This document shows positions 50,279 to 59,920 of a stretch of 64,000 nucleotides of DNA, one piece after another; position 1 is the first letter of the stretch; each line of letters opens with the position of its first letter. The notes beneath the pieces are model-generated. The model had not been told where the DNA came from and did not search any database. It saw only the letters and a program-made list of their open reading frames with translations. Location: assembly GCF_003634935.1 (NCBI RefSeq), contig NZ_RBXO01000001.1, positions 4,117,501 to 4,181,500 of the forward strand, written 5' to 3'. The translations under genes and the position numbers were made by a program. Source of the DNA: Saccharothrix australiensis (lineage in GTDB: Bacteria > Actinomycetota > Actinomycetes > Mycobacteriales > Pseudonocardiaceae).

Positions 50279-52339
50279 GTGAACGGCAACGGCGCGTTGC
50301 ACCGGGCGGTGCTCGACCGGGCCGATGTCGGTTTCGGCGTGACGGACGGGCACGGCCGGTTGCGCTGGGTGAACCCGGCGTTGGCCGACATCCTGGGCGT
50401 CGCGGCGGACCGGGTCGCGGGCCGGTCGCTGCCCGCGTTGCTGCCGGGCGTGCCGGACCGACCCCGGTCGGGGCTGGCGCTGCTCACCCCCAGCTCCTAC
50501 CGCACGGGGCACCGCTGGCTGGAGGTGACGTGCCAGCCGCTGGGCTCGGGCGAGGAGCTGCTGTACCGGGTGGTCGACGTGACGGCGTGGCGGGACCGGG
50601 AGCTGGAGGCCACGCACGAGGCGGACGCGTTGCGCCGCGCGCAGGTGCTGGGCCGGATGGGCACGTGGGAGTGGCACATCCCCGAGGACCGGCTGGTGTG
50701 GTCGGACACGCTGCTGGAGATGTTCGGGTTCCCGCCGGGCACGCGGCTGGACTTCGACGCCTACGCCGAGCTGGTGCACCCCGAGGACCTGCCGATGATC
50801 CAGGCGACCCTGGAGGAGGCGATGCGCTCGGGCGCGGGGTTCTCCTACACCCACCGCATGATGCTGGCCGACCGGTGCACCGAGCGCTGGTTCGAGTGCT
50901 TCGGGGAGATCGTCAGCGCCGAGGACGGCACGCCGCTGAGGGCGGTGGGCACCGCGCACGACATCACCCGCGCCCGGCGGGTGCACGACGAGCTGCTGGC
51001 GCTGGCCGAGCAGGACCCGTTGACGGGCCTGGCGAACCGGCGCGCGGTGTGCCGGGAGCTGGAGCGGCGGCTGGGTTCGGGCGTGTCGGGCGCGTTGCTG
51101 CTGCTGGACCTGGACAACTTCAAGGACGTCAACGACCTGCGCGGGCACGCCGTGGGCGACCGGTTGATGAAGACGCTGGCGGGCGCGCTGCGGTCGCGGT
51201 TGGCGCCGTCGCAGCTGATCGGCCGGCTGGGCGGTGACGAGTTCGCGGTGGTGCTGCCGGGCTGCTCGTCGGCGGAGGCCGCGCGGGTCGCGGACGGGCT
51301 GCGGGACGCGGTGGCGTCGCTGCCGCTGGTCGCGGCGTCGGCGCACGTCACGGTCAGCACGGGGGTGGCGGAGTTCGGCGCGGGCGACACGTGGGAGCTG
51401 GTGCTGGCCAACGCCGACCTCGCGCTGTACGCGTCGAAGGCGGCGGGCCGCAACCGGGTGACGGTGTACGAGCCGGGGCACTACGCCGACACGGCGAAGC
51501 GGGTGTCGGTGATGGACCGGTTGCGGGCGGCGCTGGACGGCGGCGGCCTGGCGCTGCACGCGATGCCGATGGTGCAGCTGTCGTCGGGGCGGACGCTGGG
51601 GCACGAGCTGCTGCTGCGGCTGGAGGACGGGCAGGAGCCGTACCTGGGCCCGGCGGAGTTCCTGCCGGAGGCGGAGCGGTCGGACCTGGTGCTCGACATC
51701 GACCGGTGGGTGCTGTCCACCGCGATCGACGCCCTGGTCCGGCACACCGACCGGGACCTGCGGTTCAACGTCAACGTGTCCGGCCGGACCCTGGAGGACG
51801 AGGACTTCGGCGGTTTCGTGCTGGACCGGCTGGCGACCGCCGGTGTCGCGCCCGGCCGGCTGGGGTTGGAGATCACCGAGACGGCGGCGGTGACGAACCT
51901 GGACGCGGCGCGGTCGCTGGCGGTGCAGCTGCGGGCGTTCGGCTGCCGCATCACCCTGGACGACTTCGGTTCCGGGTTCGGGTCGTTCGTGCACCTCAAG
52001 CACCTGCCGATCACCGGGATCAAGATCGACGGCGAGTTCGTGCGGAGTATCGACGAGCGGTCGACCGACGCGGTGCTGGTGTCGGGGATCGTGGCGATCG
52101 CGCGCGGCCTGGGCCTGTCGGCGGTGGCGGAGTGGGTGGAGCGGCCCGCGCAGGTGGAGACCCTGACCGGGCTGGGCGTGCGGGTGGGGCAGGGGTTCCA
52201 CCTGGGGCGGCCGGTGCCGCTGGCGCGCATCCTGTCGGACGGCGCTGCCCCGGACGACGTGGCCCCGGACGACCCGACGGGGCCGGGTGGGGCGTTGTCG
52301 GCGCCGCTGGCCGGCGCGGAGGACGGCGCGCGTCCCTGA
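50279..52339 (+). CDS. PAS-GGDEF-EAL cyclic-di-GMP protein
   Basis: A 686-residue cytosolic protein. Two PAS sensors (residues 10-110, GFGVTDGHGRLRWVNPALAD; 120-230, GRMGTWEWHIPEDRLVWSDT) precede GGDEF (240-400) with an intact LIGRLGGDEFAVVLPG, then EAL (410-665). In EAL the first motif is GHELLLRLEDG, an ELL variant that keeps the metal Glu; LEITETAAVTNLD, LDDFGSGFGSF, GIKIDGEFV and AEWVERPAQ are present. It probably both makes and breaks c-di-GMP. No inhibitory RxxD site is seen before GGDEF. The GTG at 50279 has GAGGAGGG. Confidence 0.9.
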   Translation: MNGNGALHRAVLDRADVGFGVTDGHGRLRWVNPALADILGVAADRVAGRSLPALLPGVPDRPRSGLALLTPSSYRTGHRWLEVTCQPLGSGEELLYRVVDVTAWRDRELEATHEADALRRAQVLGRMGTWEWHIPEDRLVWSDTLLEMFGFPPGTRLDFDAYAELVHPEDLPMIQATLEEAMRSGAGFSYTHRMMLADRCTERWFECFGEIVSAEDGTPLRAVGTAHDITRARRVHDELLALAEQDPLTGLANRRAVCRELERRLGSGVSGALLLLDLDNFKDVNDLRGHAVGDRLMKTLAGALRSRLAPSQLIGRLGGDEFAVVLPGCSSAEAARVADGLRDAVASLPLVAASAHVTVSTGVAEFGAGDTWELVLANADLALYASKAAGRNRVTVYEPGHYADTAKRVSVMDRLRAALDGGGLALHAMPMVQLSSGRTLGHELLLRLEDGQEPYLGPAEFLPEAERSDLVLDIDRWVLSTAIDALVRHTDRDLRFNVNVSGRTLEDEDFGGFVLDRLATAGVAPGRLGLEITETAAVTNLDAARSLAVQLRAFGCRITLDDFGSGFGSFVHLKHLPITGIKIDGEFVRSIDERSTDAVLVSGIVAIARGLGLSAVAEWVERPAQVETLTGLGVRVGQGFHLGRPVPLARILSDGAAPDDVAPDDPTGPGGALSAPLAGAEDGARP

Positions 52340-52566
52340 GCGCCTGTCCCCGCTTGTCGGGCCCCGAGTCCCGGTAGGCCGGTCGGGACGGTGGGCGCGC
52401 GGGTCGCACCGTGGCCGCGGCGACGCGGAACTCGTTGCGCTCCGGGCCGGAGGGCGGCACACCGCGTCCCGCCGCGCCGACCTCCGCACGGTTCGACGCC
52501 GGCGCCCGAGTGCCGCGCGCCCGAGTGGCGCGGGCGCGCGGCACTGCCCGAGTGGACGTGCCCCGG
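52340..52566. other. Intergenic region with decayed repeats
   Basis: Between the GGDEF gene and the convergent small secreted gene. At 52500-52560 the unit GCGCCCGAGTGCCGC is repeated with changes (partly inverted as GGCACTGCCCGAGTG), giving a hairpin-capable area. No gene is seen. Confidence 0.4.
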
Positions 52567-52806
52567 TCAGGTGCTCTCGTCCTGCTCGTCGGCGTCGGAC
52601 TGCGAGCCGCCGCCGCCGCCGAGCAGGCTGCCGACCACGCCCGTGATGATGTCCGCGAGATCGATGGACTGCCGTTCCGCGCCGTGGCCGGTGGTGACCG
52701 GCAGGCCGGGTTCCGGCGCACGCCCACCGGCGGCGTGGGCCGCCGGCGCCACCGACATCACCGCGCCGGCCGCGACCGCGACGAGGACCATCCGTCTCAC
52801 ACCCAT
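52567..52806 (-). CDS. Small secreted protein
   Basis: A 79-residue exported protein. Signal peptide GVRRMVLVAVAAGAVMSVA with cleavage after APAAHA (residue 24). The mature part of about 55 residues has a short hydrophobic region (IDLADIITGVVGSLLGGGGG) that could insert in or associate with membrane, and an acidic tail SQSDADEQDEST. The ATG at 52806 agrees with the conserved signal. No known family is recognised; chaplin- or phosphatase-type features are absent. Confidence 0.65.
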   Translation of the reverse strand: MGVRRMVLVAVAAGAVMSVAPAAHAAGGRAPEPGLPVTTGHGAERQSIDLADIITGVVGSLLGGGGGSQSDADEQDEST

Positions 52807-52975
52807 GCGACTACCCGCCTTCCCGATCCGGTGCCTGCGAGAACACCGTCCAGCATTGATCCGAACGGCGCAGCGGTCCATACCCCGACGGAATGAACGA
52901 CCGCCTCCGCGCCCGACCCTTCGCACCGGACACTCCACTCCGGACACTCCACACGGGACGGTCACCCGGCCGGGG

Positions 52976-53686
52976 TCACGGGAGCGCCGGGTCGGGCTCC
53001 CCGATCACCTTCGGCACCGCCCGCAGCGCACGGCCCGCGACCGCCGCCAACACCACCAGCAGACCCGCGCACACCCACAAACCGGTCGCCGCGCCGTCCA
53101 CGTACGCCTGCCGCGCCGCCGCGACCAGCGGGCCCGCCACCTCGGCCGGCAACGCCGCCGCGCCCGCCCGCTCCCGAGGCACCGACGCCAGCACGGTGTC
53201 GTTGGTGACGGCGAACGCGAACCCCACCCCGGTGCCGTAGACCAGCATCGCGGGCAGGATCGACCAGAACGACGCGTCCACCGCCAGCGCCGCCGCGAAC
53301 AACCCGAACCCCACCGCCGCACCAGCGCCGCCGCCACACCGCCGACCGCGCCGCATACCCCGCCCGGCAGGCCGCCGCGCGAACACCACCAGCGCCACCA
53401 CGCCCACCACGAGCGCCGCCACCACACCCGGCCGGCCCACACCGCCGTGCGCGCCCTCCTTGACCGCGTACACCACGCCCACCACGCCCACGACCGACAG
53501 CACCACCGACAGCGGGTCCACCCGGCCCGGCCGCGGGTTGCGCGACTCCGGCAGCACCACCGCGCCCAACCCCACGACCACCGCCAGCACCGGCACGTTC
53601 ACCAGGAACACCGAACCCCACCAGAAGTGGTCCAGCAGTTGCGGGTATCCGTCCTCATGCGCGCCAGGCCGCGCCGCGCCGCGCAC
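52976..53686 (-). pseudogene. Truncated MFS (DHA2-type) transporter remnant
   Basis: 236 codons in one open frame resemble parts of a 14-helix DHA2 drug exporter of about 500 residues. FWWGSVFLVNVPVLAVVVGL is the segment before the middle loop, and VDPLSVVLSVVGVVGVVYAV follows it. FWSILPAMLVYGTGVGFAFA with TNDTVLASVPRERAGAAALP are from the second half. The whole N-terminal part and the segment between FARRPAGRG and AAVGFGLF are missing, and the join is Arg/Gly nonsense. Its first codon is three bases from the end of the AfsR-like gene. A deleted, non-functional gene is most likely. Confidence 0.75.
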
Positions 53687-53689
53687 CGC

Positions 53690-56600
53690 TCACGCACGCA
53701 ACGCTGACAGCGTCCCCTCCCGGCCCAGCGCCGCGCCGCGCGCCGCTTCCGCCTCGAACACCGCCGCGCCCAGCACCTCCCGCGCCCCGCGCCGCACGGC
53801 CAGCACGTCCGGGTCGCCCTCCGCCGCCGTGCCCCGCAACCCGGCCGCCGCGCCCAGCAGCAACGCCGCCCGCGCCGCGTCACCCTCGGCCAGCGCCACC
53901 GCCGACCGCGCGTCGGCCACCCGCGTCAGCACCATCGGGTTGCCCCACTCCACCGACGAGTCCAGCGCCGCGTCGCAGTGCGCCCGCGCCCCGGCCACGT
54001 CACCGGCGGCCAACGCCACCCGCGCCAGCGACACGCGCACCAGCGCCCGCACCTCCTCCGGGCCGAACCACCCCGACGGGCACACCCGCAGCGCCTCCTC
54101 GCACCAGCGCCGCGCCGCCGCCAACCCACCCCGCAGCCGGCACGCCTCCGCCATGCCCAGCCACACCTCCGCCAACGCCTCCACCGCGCCCTGCGACCGC
54201 GCCGCCTCCGCCGCCCGCTCCAGGTCCGCCCACGCCTCGGCGAACCGGCCCAGCAGGCGGAACGCCTCCGCCCGCCGCGCCAGCAGCCCCGCCGCGTGCT
54301 CGGTCGCCCCGAACTCCTCCGCCAGCGCCACCGCCTCGTCCAGGAACCCCACCGCGCCCGCCAGGTCGCCGCCCGCCCGCGCCAGCTCCGCCAACTGCGC
54401 CAACGCCGTCGACATGCCCCACCGCTCACCCAACGCCCGGAACCGCGCCAGCGCCTCCACGTGGGCACGCCGCGCCCGGTCCACCCGACCCGCGTACAGG
54501 TCCTGCATCCCCGACCCCATCAACGACAGCGCCTGCGACCACGCGTCCGGCCCCACCAGCACGCCGCGCAGCTCCTCCATCGACGGACCCGCCACGTCCG
54601 GCACCCCGTAGGACATGCCCCACAGCATCGTCAGGAACGGCCGCGTCGGCGTGCCCGTGAGCAGCTCCAACGCCTCCCGGCGCGGCGACGGCGCACCCGG
54701 CAGCTCCTCACCCGCACCCGTCGACGTCGCCACCAACGCGCACAGCAGGTACTCCTCGGTCAACCCCGCCGGCGCCACCGGGCCCACCGCCCGCACCACC
54801 TCGCCCGCCAACGCCGCGCCCTCCGTGCGCAGCCCCCGCACCCAGAAGTACCAGCCCAGCTCCGCCACCAGCCGCAACGCCAACCCGCGGTCCGCGCCCG
54901 CCGCCCACCGGACCGCCGCCTTGAACTCCTCGTGCTCCGCCGCCAACCGCGCCAGCCACGTCACCTGCTCGGCCCGCAGCAGGTGCGGCGCCGCCTCCAC
55001 CGCCAACCCCAGCAGCCACCGCGCGTGCGCCCGCCGCAGCCGCTCCCGCTCACCGGCCTCCGCCAACCGCCGCGCGCAGAACTCCCGGATCGTGTCCAAC
55101 ATCCGGTACCGCCGCCCCGACACCTCCACCAGCGACTTGTCCACCAACGACGGCAACAGCTCGTCCGTGCCCGCCACACCGCACACCGCCGCCGCGCCGG
55201 CCAACGTCGCACCACCCGCGAACACCGACAACCGCCGCGCCAGCACCTGCTCGTCGGCGTCGAGCAGGTCCCAGCTCCACTCCACCACCGCGTGCAGCGT
55301 CCGGTGCCGCGGCGCCGCCGCCCGCGAACCCCGCGACAACAACCGGAACCGGTCACCCAGGCGCGCCGCCACCTCCGCCACCGGCAACGACCGCACCCGC
55401 GCCGCCGCCAGCTCGATCGCCAGCGGCATCCCGTCCAGCGCCCGGCAGATCTCCACCACCGCCGGACCCGTCACCCCGTCCACCACGAACGACGGGTCCA
55501 CCGCCGCCGCCCGGTCGGCGAACAACCGCACCGCGGGGGAGTCCGGGTCGTCCACCGCCAGCGGCGGCACCGGCCGCACCGTCTCACCGGTCACGCCCAA
55601 CGCCTCCCGGCTCGTCGCCAGCACCCGCAACCCCCGGCACGCCGTCAACAACGCGCCCGCCAGCACCGCCGCGTCCTCCACCACGTGCTCGCAGTTGTCC
55701 AGCACCAGCAGCACCGACCGGTCCGCCAACGCCGCCACCAGCCGGTCCACCGGCGACGACACCACCCGCGTCCCGTCCTCCCGCAACCCCAGCGCCGTGA
55801 CCACCGCCTGCGGCACGTCCGCGCCCGCGCCCAACGGCGCCAGGTCCACGAAGAACACGTCACCGGCGTCACCCGACGCCACCTCCACCGCCAACCGCGT
55901 CTTGCCCGCGCCACCCGGACCCAGCAGCGTCACCAGCCGCGACTCCAGCAGCGCCTTGCCCACCTGCCGCACCTCCTCCGCGCGGCCCACGAAACTCGTC
56001 AGCTGCGCCGGCAGCACGTGCCGCGCCGGCGCACGCCCGCCCCGCAGCACCTCCAGGTGCTCCGCCGACAGCACGGGGGAGGGGTCCGCGCCCAGCTCCG
56101 CCACCAGCGCCCGCCGCGTCGCCTCGAACAACGCCAACGCCTCCGCCTGCCGCCCCTCCCGGTGCAGCGCCCGCACCAACCGCGCCACCAACCGCTCCCG
56201 CAACGGGTGCCCGGCCACCAGCTCCCGCAACAACCCCACCGGCGCCGCGTCGTGCTCCTCCGCCGCCCGCAGCCGCAGCTCCTCCCACCGCGCAGCCGCC
56301 ACCGCCGCGAACGGCGCGTCGCCCACGTCCCGCAACGCCGGACCGCGCCACAGCGCCAGCGCCTCACCCGGCCGGCCCTCCGCCACCAGGTCCTCGAACC
56401 GCAGCGCGTCCACCTCCGACCGCGCCACCACCAGCCGGTAACCCGCCGCCGACCGCTCCACCGGCACGTCCAGCACCGACCGCAGCCGCGACACCTGCGA
56501 CTGCACCGCGTTCGCCACCCCCGCCGGCGGCGCCTGCCCGTACAGGGCGTCCACCACCCGGTCCACACCCACCACCCGGCCCGCGTCCACCAGCAGCACC

Positions 56601-56692
56601 GCCAGCAACGCGCGCAGCCGCGGACCGCCCACCGGGACGAGCGTCCCGTCCGCGCGCCGCACCACCATCGGACCGAGCACACCGAACCTCAC
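53690..56692 (-). CDS. AfsR-like regulator: HTH-BTAD-NB-ARC-TPR
   Basis: A 1000-residue regulator of the SARP/AfsR type, often controlling secondary metabolism. Residues 1-90: OmpR-like DNA-binding domain (FGVLGPMVVRRADGTLVPVG). 95-235: BTAD with RLVRALHREGRQAEALALFE. About 250-560: NB-ARC STAND ATPase with FVGRAEEVRQVGKALL, Walker A TLLGPGGAGKTRLAVEVA, Walker B VLLVLDNCEHVVEDAA and GMPLAIELAAARVRSLP. 620-1000: TPR-like helices. The GTG at 56692 starts the conserved domain. The neighbour MFS gene is a remnant, and no biosynthetic cluster is seen nearby, so its target is open. Confidence 0.92.
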   Translation of the reverse strand: MRFGVLGPMVVRRADGTLVPVGGPRLRALLAVLLVDAGRVVGVDRVVDALYGQAPPAGVANAVQSQVSRLRSVLDVPVERSAAGYRLVVARSEVDALRFEDLVAEGRPGEALALWRGPALRDVGDAPFAAVAAARWEELRLRAAEEHDAAPVGLLRELVAGHPLRERLVARLVRALHREGRQAEALALFEATRRALVAELGADPSPVLSAEHLEVLRGGRAPARHVLPAQLTSFVGRAEEVRQVGKALLESRLVTLLGPGGAGKTRLAVEVASGDAGDVFFVDLAPLGAGADVPQAVVTALGLREDGTRVVSSPVDRLVAALADRSVLLVLDNCEHVVEDAAVLAGALLTACRGLRVLATSREALGVTGETVRPVPPLAVDDPDSPAVRLFADRAAAVDPSFVVDGVTGPAVVEICRALDGMPLAIELAAARVRSLPVAEVAARLGDRFRLLSRGSRAAAPRHRTLHAVVEWSWDLLDADEQVLARRLSVFAGGATLAGAAAVCGVAGTDELLPSLVDKSLVEVSGRRYRMLDTIREFCARRLAEAGERERLRRAHARWLLGLAVEAAPHLLRAEQVTWLARLAAEHEEFKAAVRWAAGADRGLALRLVAELGWYFWVRGLRTEGAALAGEVVRAVGPVAPAGLTEEYLLCALVATSTGAGEELPGAPSPRREALELLTGTPTRPFLTMLWGMSYGVPDVAGPSMEELRGVLVGPDAWSQALSLMGSGMQDLYAGRVDRARRAHVEALARFRALGERWGMSTALAQLAELARAGGDLAGAVGFLDEAVALAEEFGATEHAAGLLARRAEAFRLLGRFAEAWADLERAAEAARSQGAVEALAEVWLGMAEACRLRGGLAAARRWCEEALRVCPSGWFGPEEVRALVRVSLARVALAAGDVAGARAHCDAALDSSVEWGNPMVLTRVADARSAVALAEGDAARAALLLGAAAGLRGTAAEGDPDVLAVRRGAREVLGAAVFEAEAARGAALGREGTLSALRA

Positions 56693-56789
56693 GCGGCAGG
56701 ATTGTTCCGCACCGCGGGCACCCACGTGGCCCATCCGGAGCAGCCCGCACCCACAGCCCCCGCCACCCGGCGCTCCGGGGACCGGACCG

Positions 56790-57698
56790 TCACACCGGCA
56801 ACGGCGACGCCCCGCCCACCGCGAACAGGTCACCCGACCGCGCCACCCGCGCCAACACCTCCTCCGCCACGAACACCAGGTCACCCGGCGACCGGCACGC
56901 CGCCACCTCCGCCCACGTCACCGGCGTGGACACCGACGGCACCGGCCGCGCCCGCAGCGAGTACGGCGCCACCGTCGTCTTCGCCGGGTTGTTCTGCGAC
57001 CAGTCGATCAACACCTTCCCCCTCCGCAGCGCCTTCGCCATCGACCACACCACCTCCTGCGGCGTCTCCCGCGCCAACCGCCGCGCCAACCCCTTCGCGT
57101 ACACCGACGGGACCTCCGCCGAGGGCACCCGCACCGCCGCGTACACCTGCAACCCCTTCGACCCGCTCGTCTTCACCACCGGCGACAACCCGTCGCCCAC
57201 CAGCACCTCCCGCAACCGCTCCGCCACCCGGCAGCACTCCACCACCGTCGCCGGCTCACCCGGGTCCAGGTCGAACACCACCAGGTCCGGGCACCGCCGC
57301 ACCCCACCCGCACCCACCACCCACTGCGGCACGTGCAGCTCCAACGCCGCCAGGTTCGCCAACCACACCAGCGTCGCCAGCTCGTCCACCACCACGAACT
57401 CCGCGAACTCCGCCCCGCGCGACGACCCCGGCGTGCCCACCCGCACCGTCCGCACCCACTCCGGCGCGTGCGGCGGCACGTTCTTCCCGAAGAACGACTG
57501 CCCCTCCACCCCGTCCGGGAACCGCCGCACCGTCAACGGCCGACCCGCCAGGTGCGGCAACAGCACCGGCGCCACCCGCGAGTAGTAGTCGATCACCTCC
57601 GCCTTGGTGAACCCCGTCCCCGGGTACAACACCTTGCCCAGGTTCGACAACCGCACCCGCCGCCGACCCACCCGCACCACCGCGTCCCCACCCGCCAC
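56790..57698 (-). CDS. LigD-type polymerase domain protein (NHEJ locus)
   Basis: A 302-residue primase-fold polymerase that fills or extends broken DNA ends in bacterial non-homologous end joining. It has VRLSNLGKVLYPGTGFTKAE at the start, VEGQSFFGKNVPPHAPEW, the catalytic DLVVFDLDPGEPA (metal Asp pair), VVKTSGSKGLQVYA (nucleotide His equivalent) and VLIDWSQNNPAKTTVAPYSL. It is the last of four minus-strand genes Ku-Ku-PE/ligase-Pol. GTG start at 57698. It shares its domain only with the unlinked gene at 21511. Confidence 0.93.
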   Translation of the reverse strand: MAGGDAVVRVGRRRVRLSNLGKVLYPGTGFTKAEVIDYYSRVAPVLLPHLAGRPLTVRRFPDGVEGQSFFGKNVPPHAPEWVRTVRVGTPGSSRGAEFAEFVVVDELATLVWLANLAALELHVPQWVVGAGGVRRCPDLVVFDLDPGEPATVVECCRVAERLREVLVGDGLSPVVKTSGSKGLQVYAAVRVPSAEVPSVYAKGLARRLARETPQEVVWSMAKALRRGKVLIDWSQNNPAKTTVAPYSLRARPVPSVSTPVTWAEVAACRSPGDLVFVAEEVLARVARSGDLFAVGGASPLPV

Positions 57699-57745
57699 CC
57701 GCCCACCTCCACGACCACACCACCCGACACCCCGACCGCCTCACC

Positions 57746-58846
57746 TCACCCCGCCACGACCTCCACCCACTCCGACGACCGCACACCCGGCCGGTACGGC
57801 GAATCCAGCCGCTTGGCCACCACACCCGCCAACCCCTGCTCCCGACTCGCCGCCAACACCGCCGCGCCCGCACCCGGATACGCCCGCGGCGTCGCCCAGC
57901 ACGGCCCCGCCACACCCAACCCCTCCAACACCTCACGCCGCCGCGCGTACGGCACACCCACCAACGACTCACCGTCCACGTGCACCACGTCGAACACCAG
58001 GTACGTCACCGGAAACACCGCCGCCAACCGCCGCGCCCGCGCGCCACCCACCCCCGACCGCCGCCGCAACACCCCCGCGTCCGGCCGCCCACCCGCCAAC
58101 GCCACGACCACCCCGTCCAACAACACCTGCGTCGACCCCAACGCCGCACCCAACCCCCGCAGCTCCGGGTACACCCCCGTCACATCCGCACCCGACGCCA
58201 CCAACCGCACCCGGCCGCCCTCCACCCGCGCGACCGCCCGCACCCCACCCCACCGGAACTCGAACGCGAACTCCGCCGCCGGCTCCGGCAACACCGCCGA
58301 CACCGTCGCCACCATCGGCTCCACCGACACCGGCAACGGCACCCACCCCGGCCGCGCCGCGTCGTGCCGACGCCGCACCATCCAGTCCCGACCGTCACCA
58401 CCCCCACCCGACGCCGCACGCCGGAAGAACACGAACCCGCCCTCCACCCGCGACCCGTGCAGCACCACCTCCACCTCGCGCTCGCCCCACGCCACCGTCT
58501 CGTAGCGACCCCGGTCCCAGATCGACATCCGACCCGCCCCGTACTCGCCCGCCGGGATCACCCCCTCGAACGACGCGTACTCCAGCGGGTGGTCCTCCGT
58601 GCGCACCGCCAACCGCACCGTCCCCGGCTCCACCGGCAACCCCTTCGGCACCGCCCACGACACCAGCACCCCACCCCGCTCCAACCGCACGTCCCAGTGC
58701 AGCCGCGACGCGTGGTGCTCCTGGATCACGAACGTGTCGTCACCACCGCGGCGGAGCGGCGCGCCCGCGGGCGGCACCGGCTCCGGCGTCCGCCCCACGA
58801 CCCGCCTGCGCCGGTACTCCGACAGGTCCCCGCCCATCCCGCGCAC
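57746..58846 (-). CDS. LigD-type phosphoesterase fused to a degenerate ligase domain
   Basis: 366 residues. Residues 35-150 are a LigD 3'-phosphoesterase with all key residues: FVIQEHHASRLHWDVRLERG, VLVSWAVPKG, EDHPLEYASFEGVIPAGEYG. Residues 185-366 align with an ATP-dependent ligase adenylation domain, but the nucleophile motif ExKxDG reads FEFRWGGVRAV: Arg for Lys and Gly for Asp. Motif III is LLDGVVVAL (Glu lost), motif IV GLAGVVAKRLDSPYRPG (Glu lost), and the protein ends after SSEWVEVVAG without an OB fold. It should trim 3' ends but not ligate. It sits in the Ku operon, where another ligase must supply sealing. Confidence 0.88.
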   Translation of the reverse strand: MRGMGGDLSEYRRRRVVGRTPEPVPPAGAPLRRGGDDTFVIQEHHASRLHWDVRLERGGVLVSWAVPKGLPVEPGTVRLAVRTEDHPLEYASFEGVIPAGEYGAGRMSIWDRGRYETVAWGEREVEVVLHGSRVEGGFVFFRRAASGGGGDGRDWMVRRRHDAARPGWVPLPVSVEPMVATVSAVLPEPAAEFAFEFRWGGVRAVARVEGGRVRLVASGADVTGVYPELRGLGAALGSTQVLLDGVVVALAGGRPDAGVLRRRSGVGGARARRLAAVFPVTYLVFDVVHVDGESLVGVPYARRREVLEGLGVAGPCWATPRAYPGAGAAVLAASREQGLAGVVAKRLDSPYRPGVRSSEWVEVVAG

Positions 58847-58855
58847 CCCGCCGAC

Positions 58856-59833
58856 TCAGGCGGGCTTGGCCTTCTTCTTCGCCGGCGCCTTCTCCGCGTC
58901 CTTCCCACCGGCAGCCTTGCCCGCGGCGGCCTTCCCACCGGCGGCCTTGCCCGACACGCCGCCCGACGCGCCACCCGCCGCCTTCCCGCCCTTCGCCGCA
59001 CCCCGCCGCGACCCACCACCCGACGCCCCGCCGCCACCCGAGCGCGCCGACGACCCACCCCGCGACGACCGCGCCTGCTCCACACTGCGCTCCAACGCCG
59101 TCATCAGGTCGATCACCTCACCGGGCTCCTCCACCTCCGGCCGCTCCGGCAGCTCCGCGCCCTCCGCCTTCGCCTCGATCAACCGACCCATCGCCTCGGT
59201 GTACTCGTCGGAGAACTCCTCCGGGTCGAACGACCCCGCCATGCTGTCCACCAACGACGACGCCATCTTCAACTCCTGCGGACGCACCTCCACGTCCGCG
59301 TCCAGGAAGTCGAACTCCGGCCTGCGCACCTCGTCCGGCCACAACATCGTGTGCAGCACCAGCACGTCCTCACGCGCCCGCAACGTCGCCAACGTCTCCC
59401 GCTGCCGGATCGTGATCTTCACCACCGCCAACTGACCCGACCGCTCCAACGCCTCCCGCAACAACACGTACGGCCGCGTCGCCGCCTTGTCCGGCTCCAG
59501 GTAGTACGACTTCTGGAACAGGATCGGATCGACCTCCTCCGCCGGCACGAACTCCAGCACGTCGATCGCGTGATCGGTGTTCACCGGCAGCTTCTCCAGG
59601 TCCTCGGCGTCCACCACCACCATCCGGCCGTCGTCCAACTCGTAGCCCTTGGCGATGTCCGCGAACGACACCTCCTCACCGCACACCTGGCACACGCGCT
59701 TGTACCGCACACGCCCACCGTCCACCCGGTGCACCTGGTGGAACCGGAAGTCGTGCTCCTCCGTCGCCGTGTACAACCGCACACCGATCGTCACCAGGCC
59801 GAAGGAGATCGCCCCGCGCCACACGGACCTCAT
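58856..59833 (-). CDS. ku: Ku homodimer protein with Lys-rich tail
   Basis: A 325-residue bacterial Ku that threads onto DNA ends and recruits LigD proteins. SVWRGAISFGLVTIGVRLYT begins the core beta-barrel, with RVCQVCGEEVSFADIAKGYE and VLHTMLWPDEVRRPEFDF following; SFDPEEFSDEYTEAMGRLIE closes the core. From about residue 255 the tail is a Gly/Ala/Lys run (KAAGGKAAAGKAAGGK) ending AKKKAKPA, a DNA-gripping extension known from actinobacterial Ku. The ATG at 59833 starts the core directly. It is the second Ku of the operon, ten bases upstream of the phosphoesterase gene. Confidence 0.95.
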   Translation of the reverse strand: MRSVWRGAISFGLVTIGVRLYTATEEHDFRFHQVHRVDGGRVRYKRVCQVCGEEVSFADIAKGYELDDGRMVVVDAEDLEKLPVNTDHAIDVLEFVPAEEVDPILFQKSYYLEPDKAATRPYVLLREALERSGQLAVVKITIRQRETLATLRAREDVLVLHTMLWPDEVRRPEFDFLDADVEVRPQELKMASSLVDSMAGSFDPEEFSDEYTEAMGRLIEAKAEGAELPERPEVEEPGEVIDLMTALERSVEQARSSRGGSSARSGGGGASGGGSRRGAAKGGKAAGGASGGVSGKAAGGKAAAGKAAGGKDAEKAPAKKKAKPA

Positions 59834-59920
59834 TCCACGTGAGTACCCGTCACCCGCGGAAACCGCACCAGCAGCTCACCCGAACGGGCTAACCCCAGGC
59901 ACGCCGAACGCACCCACCCG

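Noticed and set aside
49614-50282. Open frame across the 15-bp array
   Set aside because: The pentapeptide pattern is caused by the tandem repeat and begins as a shadow of the zinc-finger gene.
52962-53621. Second open frame over the MFS remnant
   Set aside because: Gly/Arg-rich without helices; the frame 52976-53686 carries the transporter residues.
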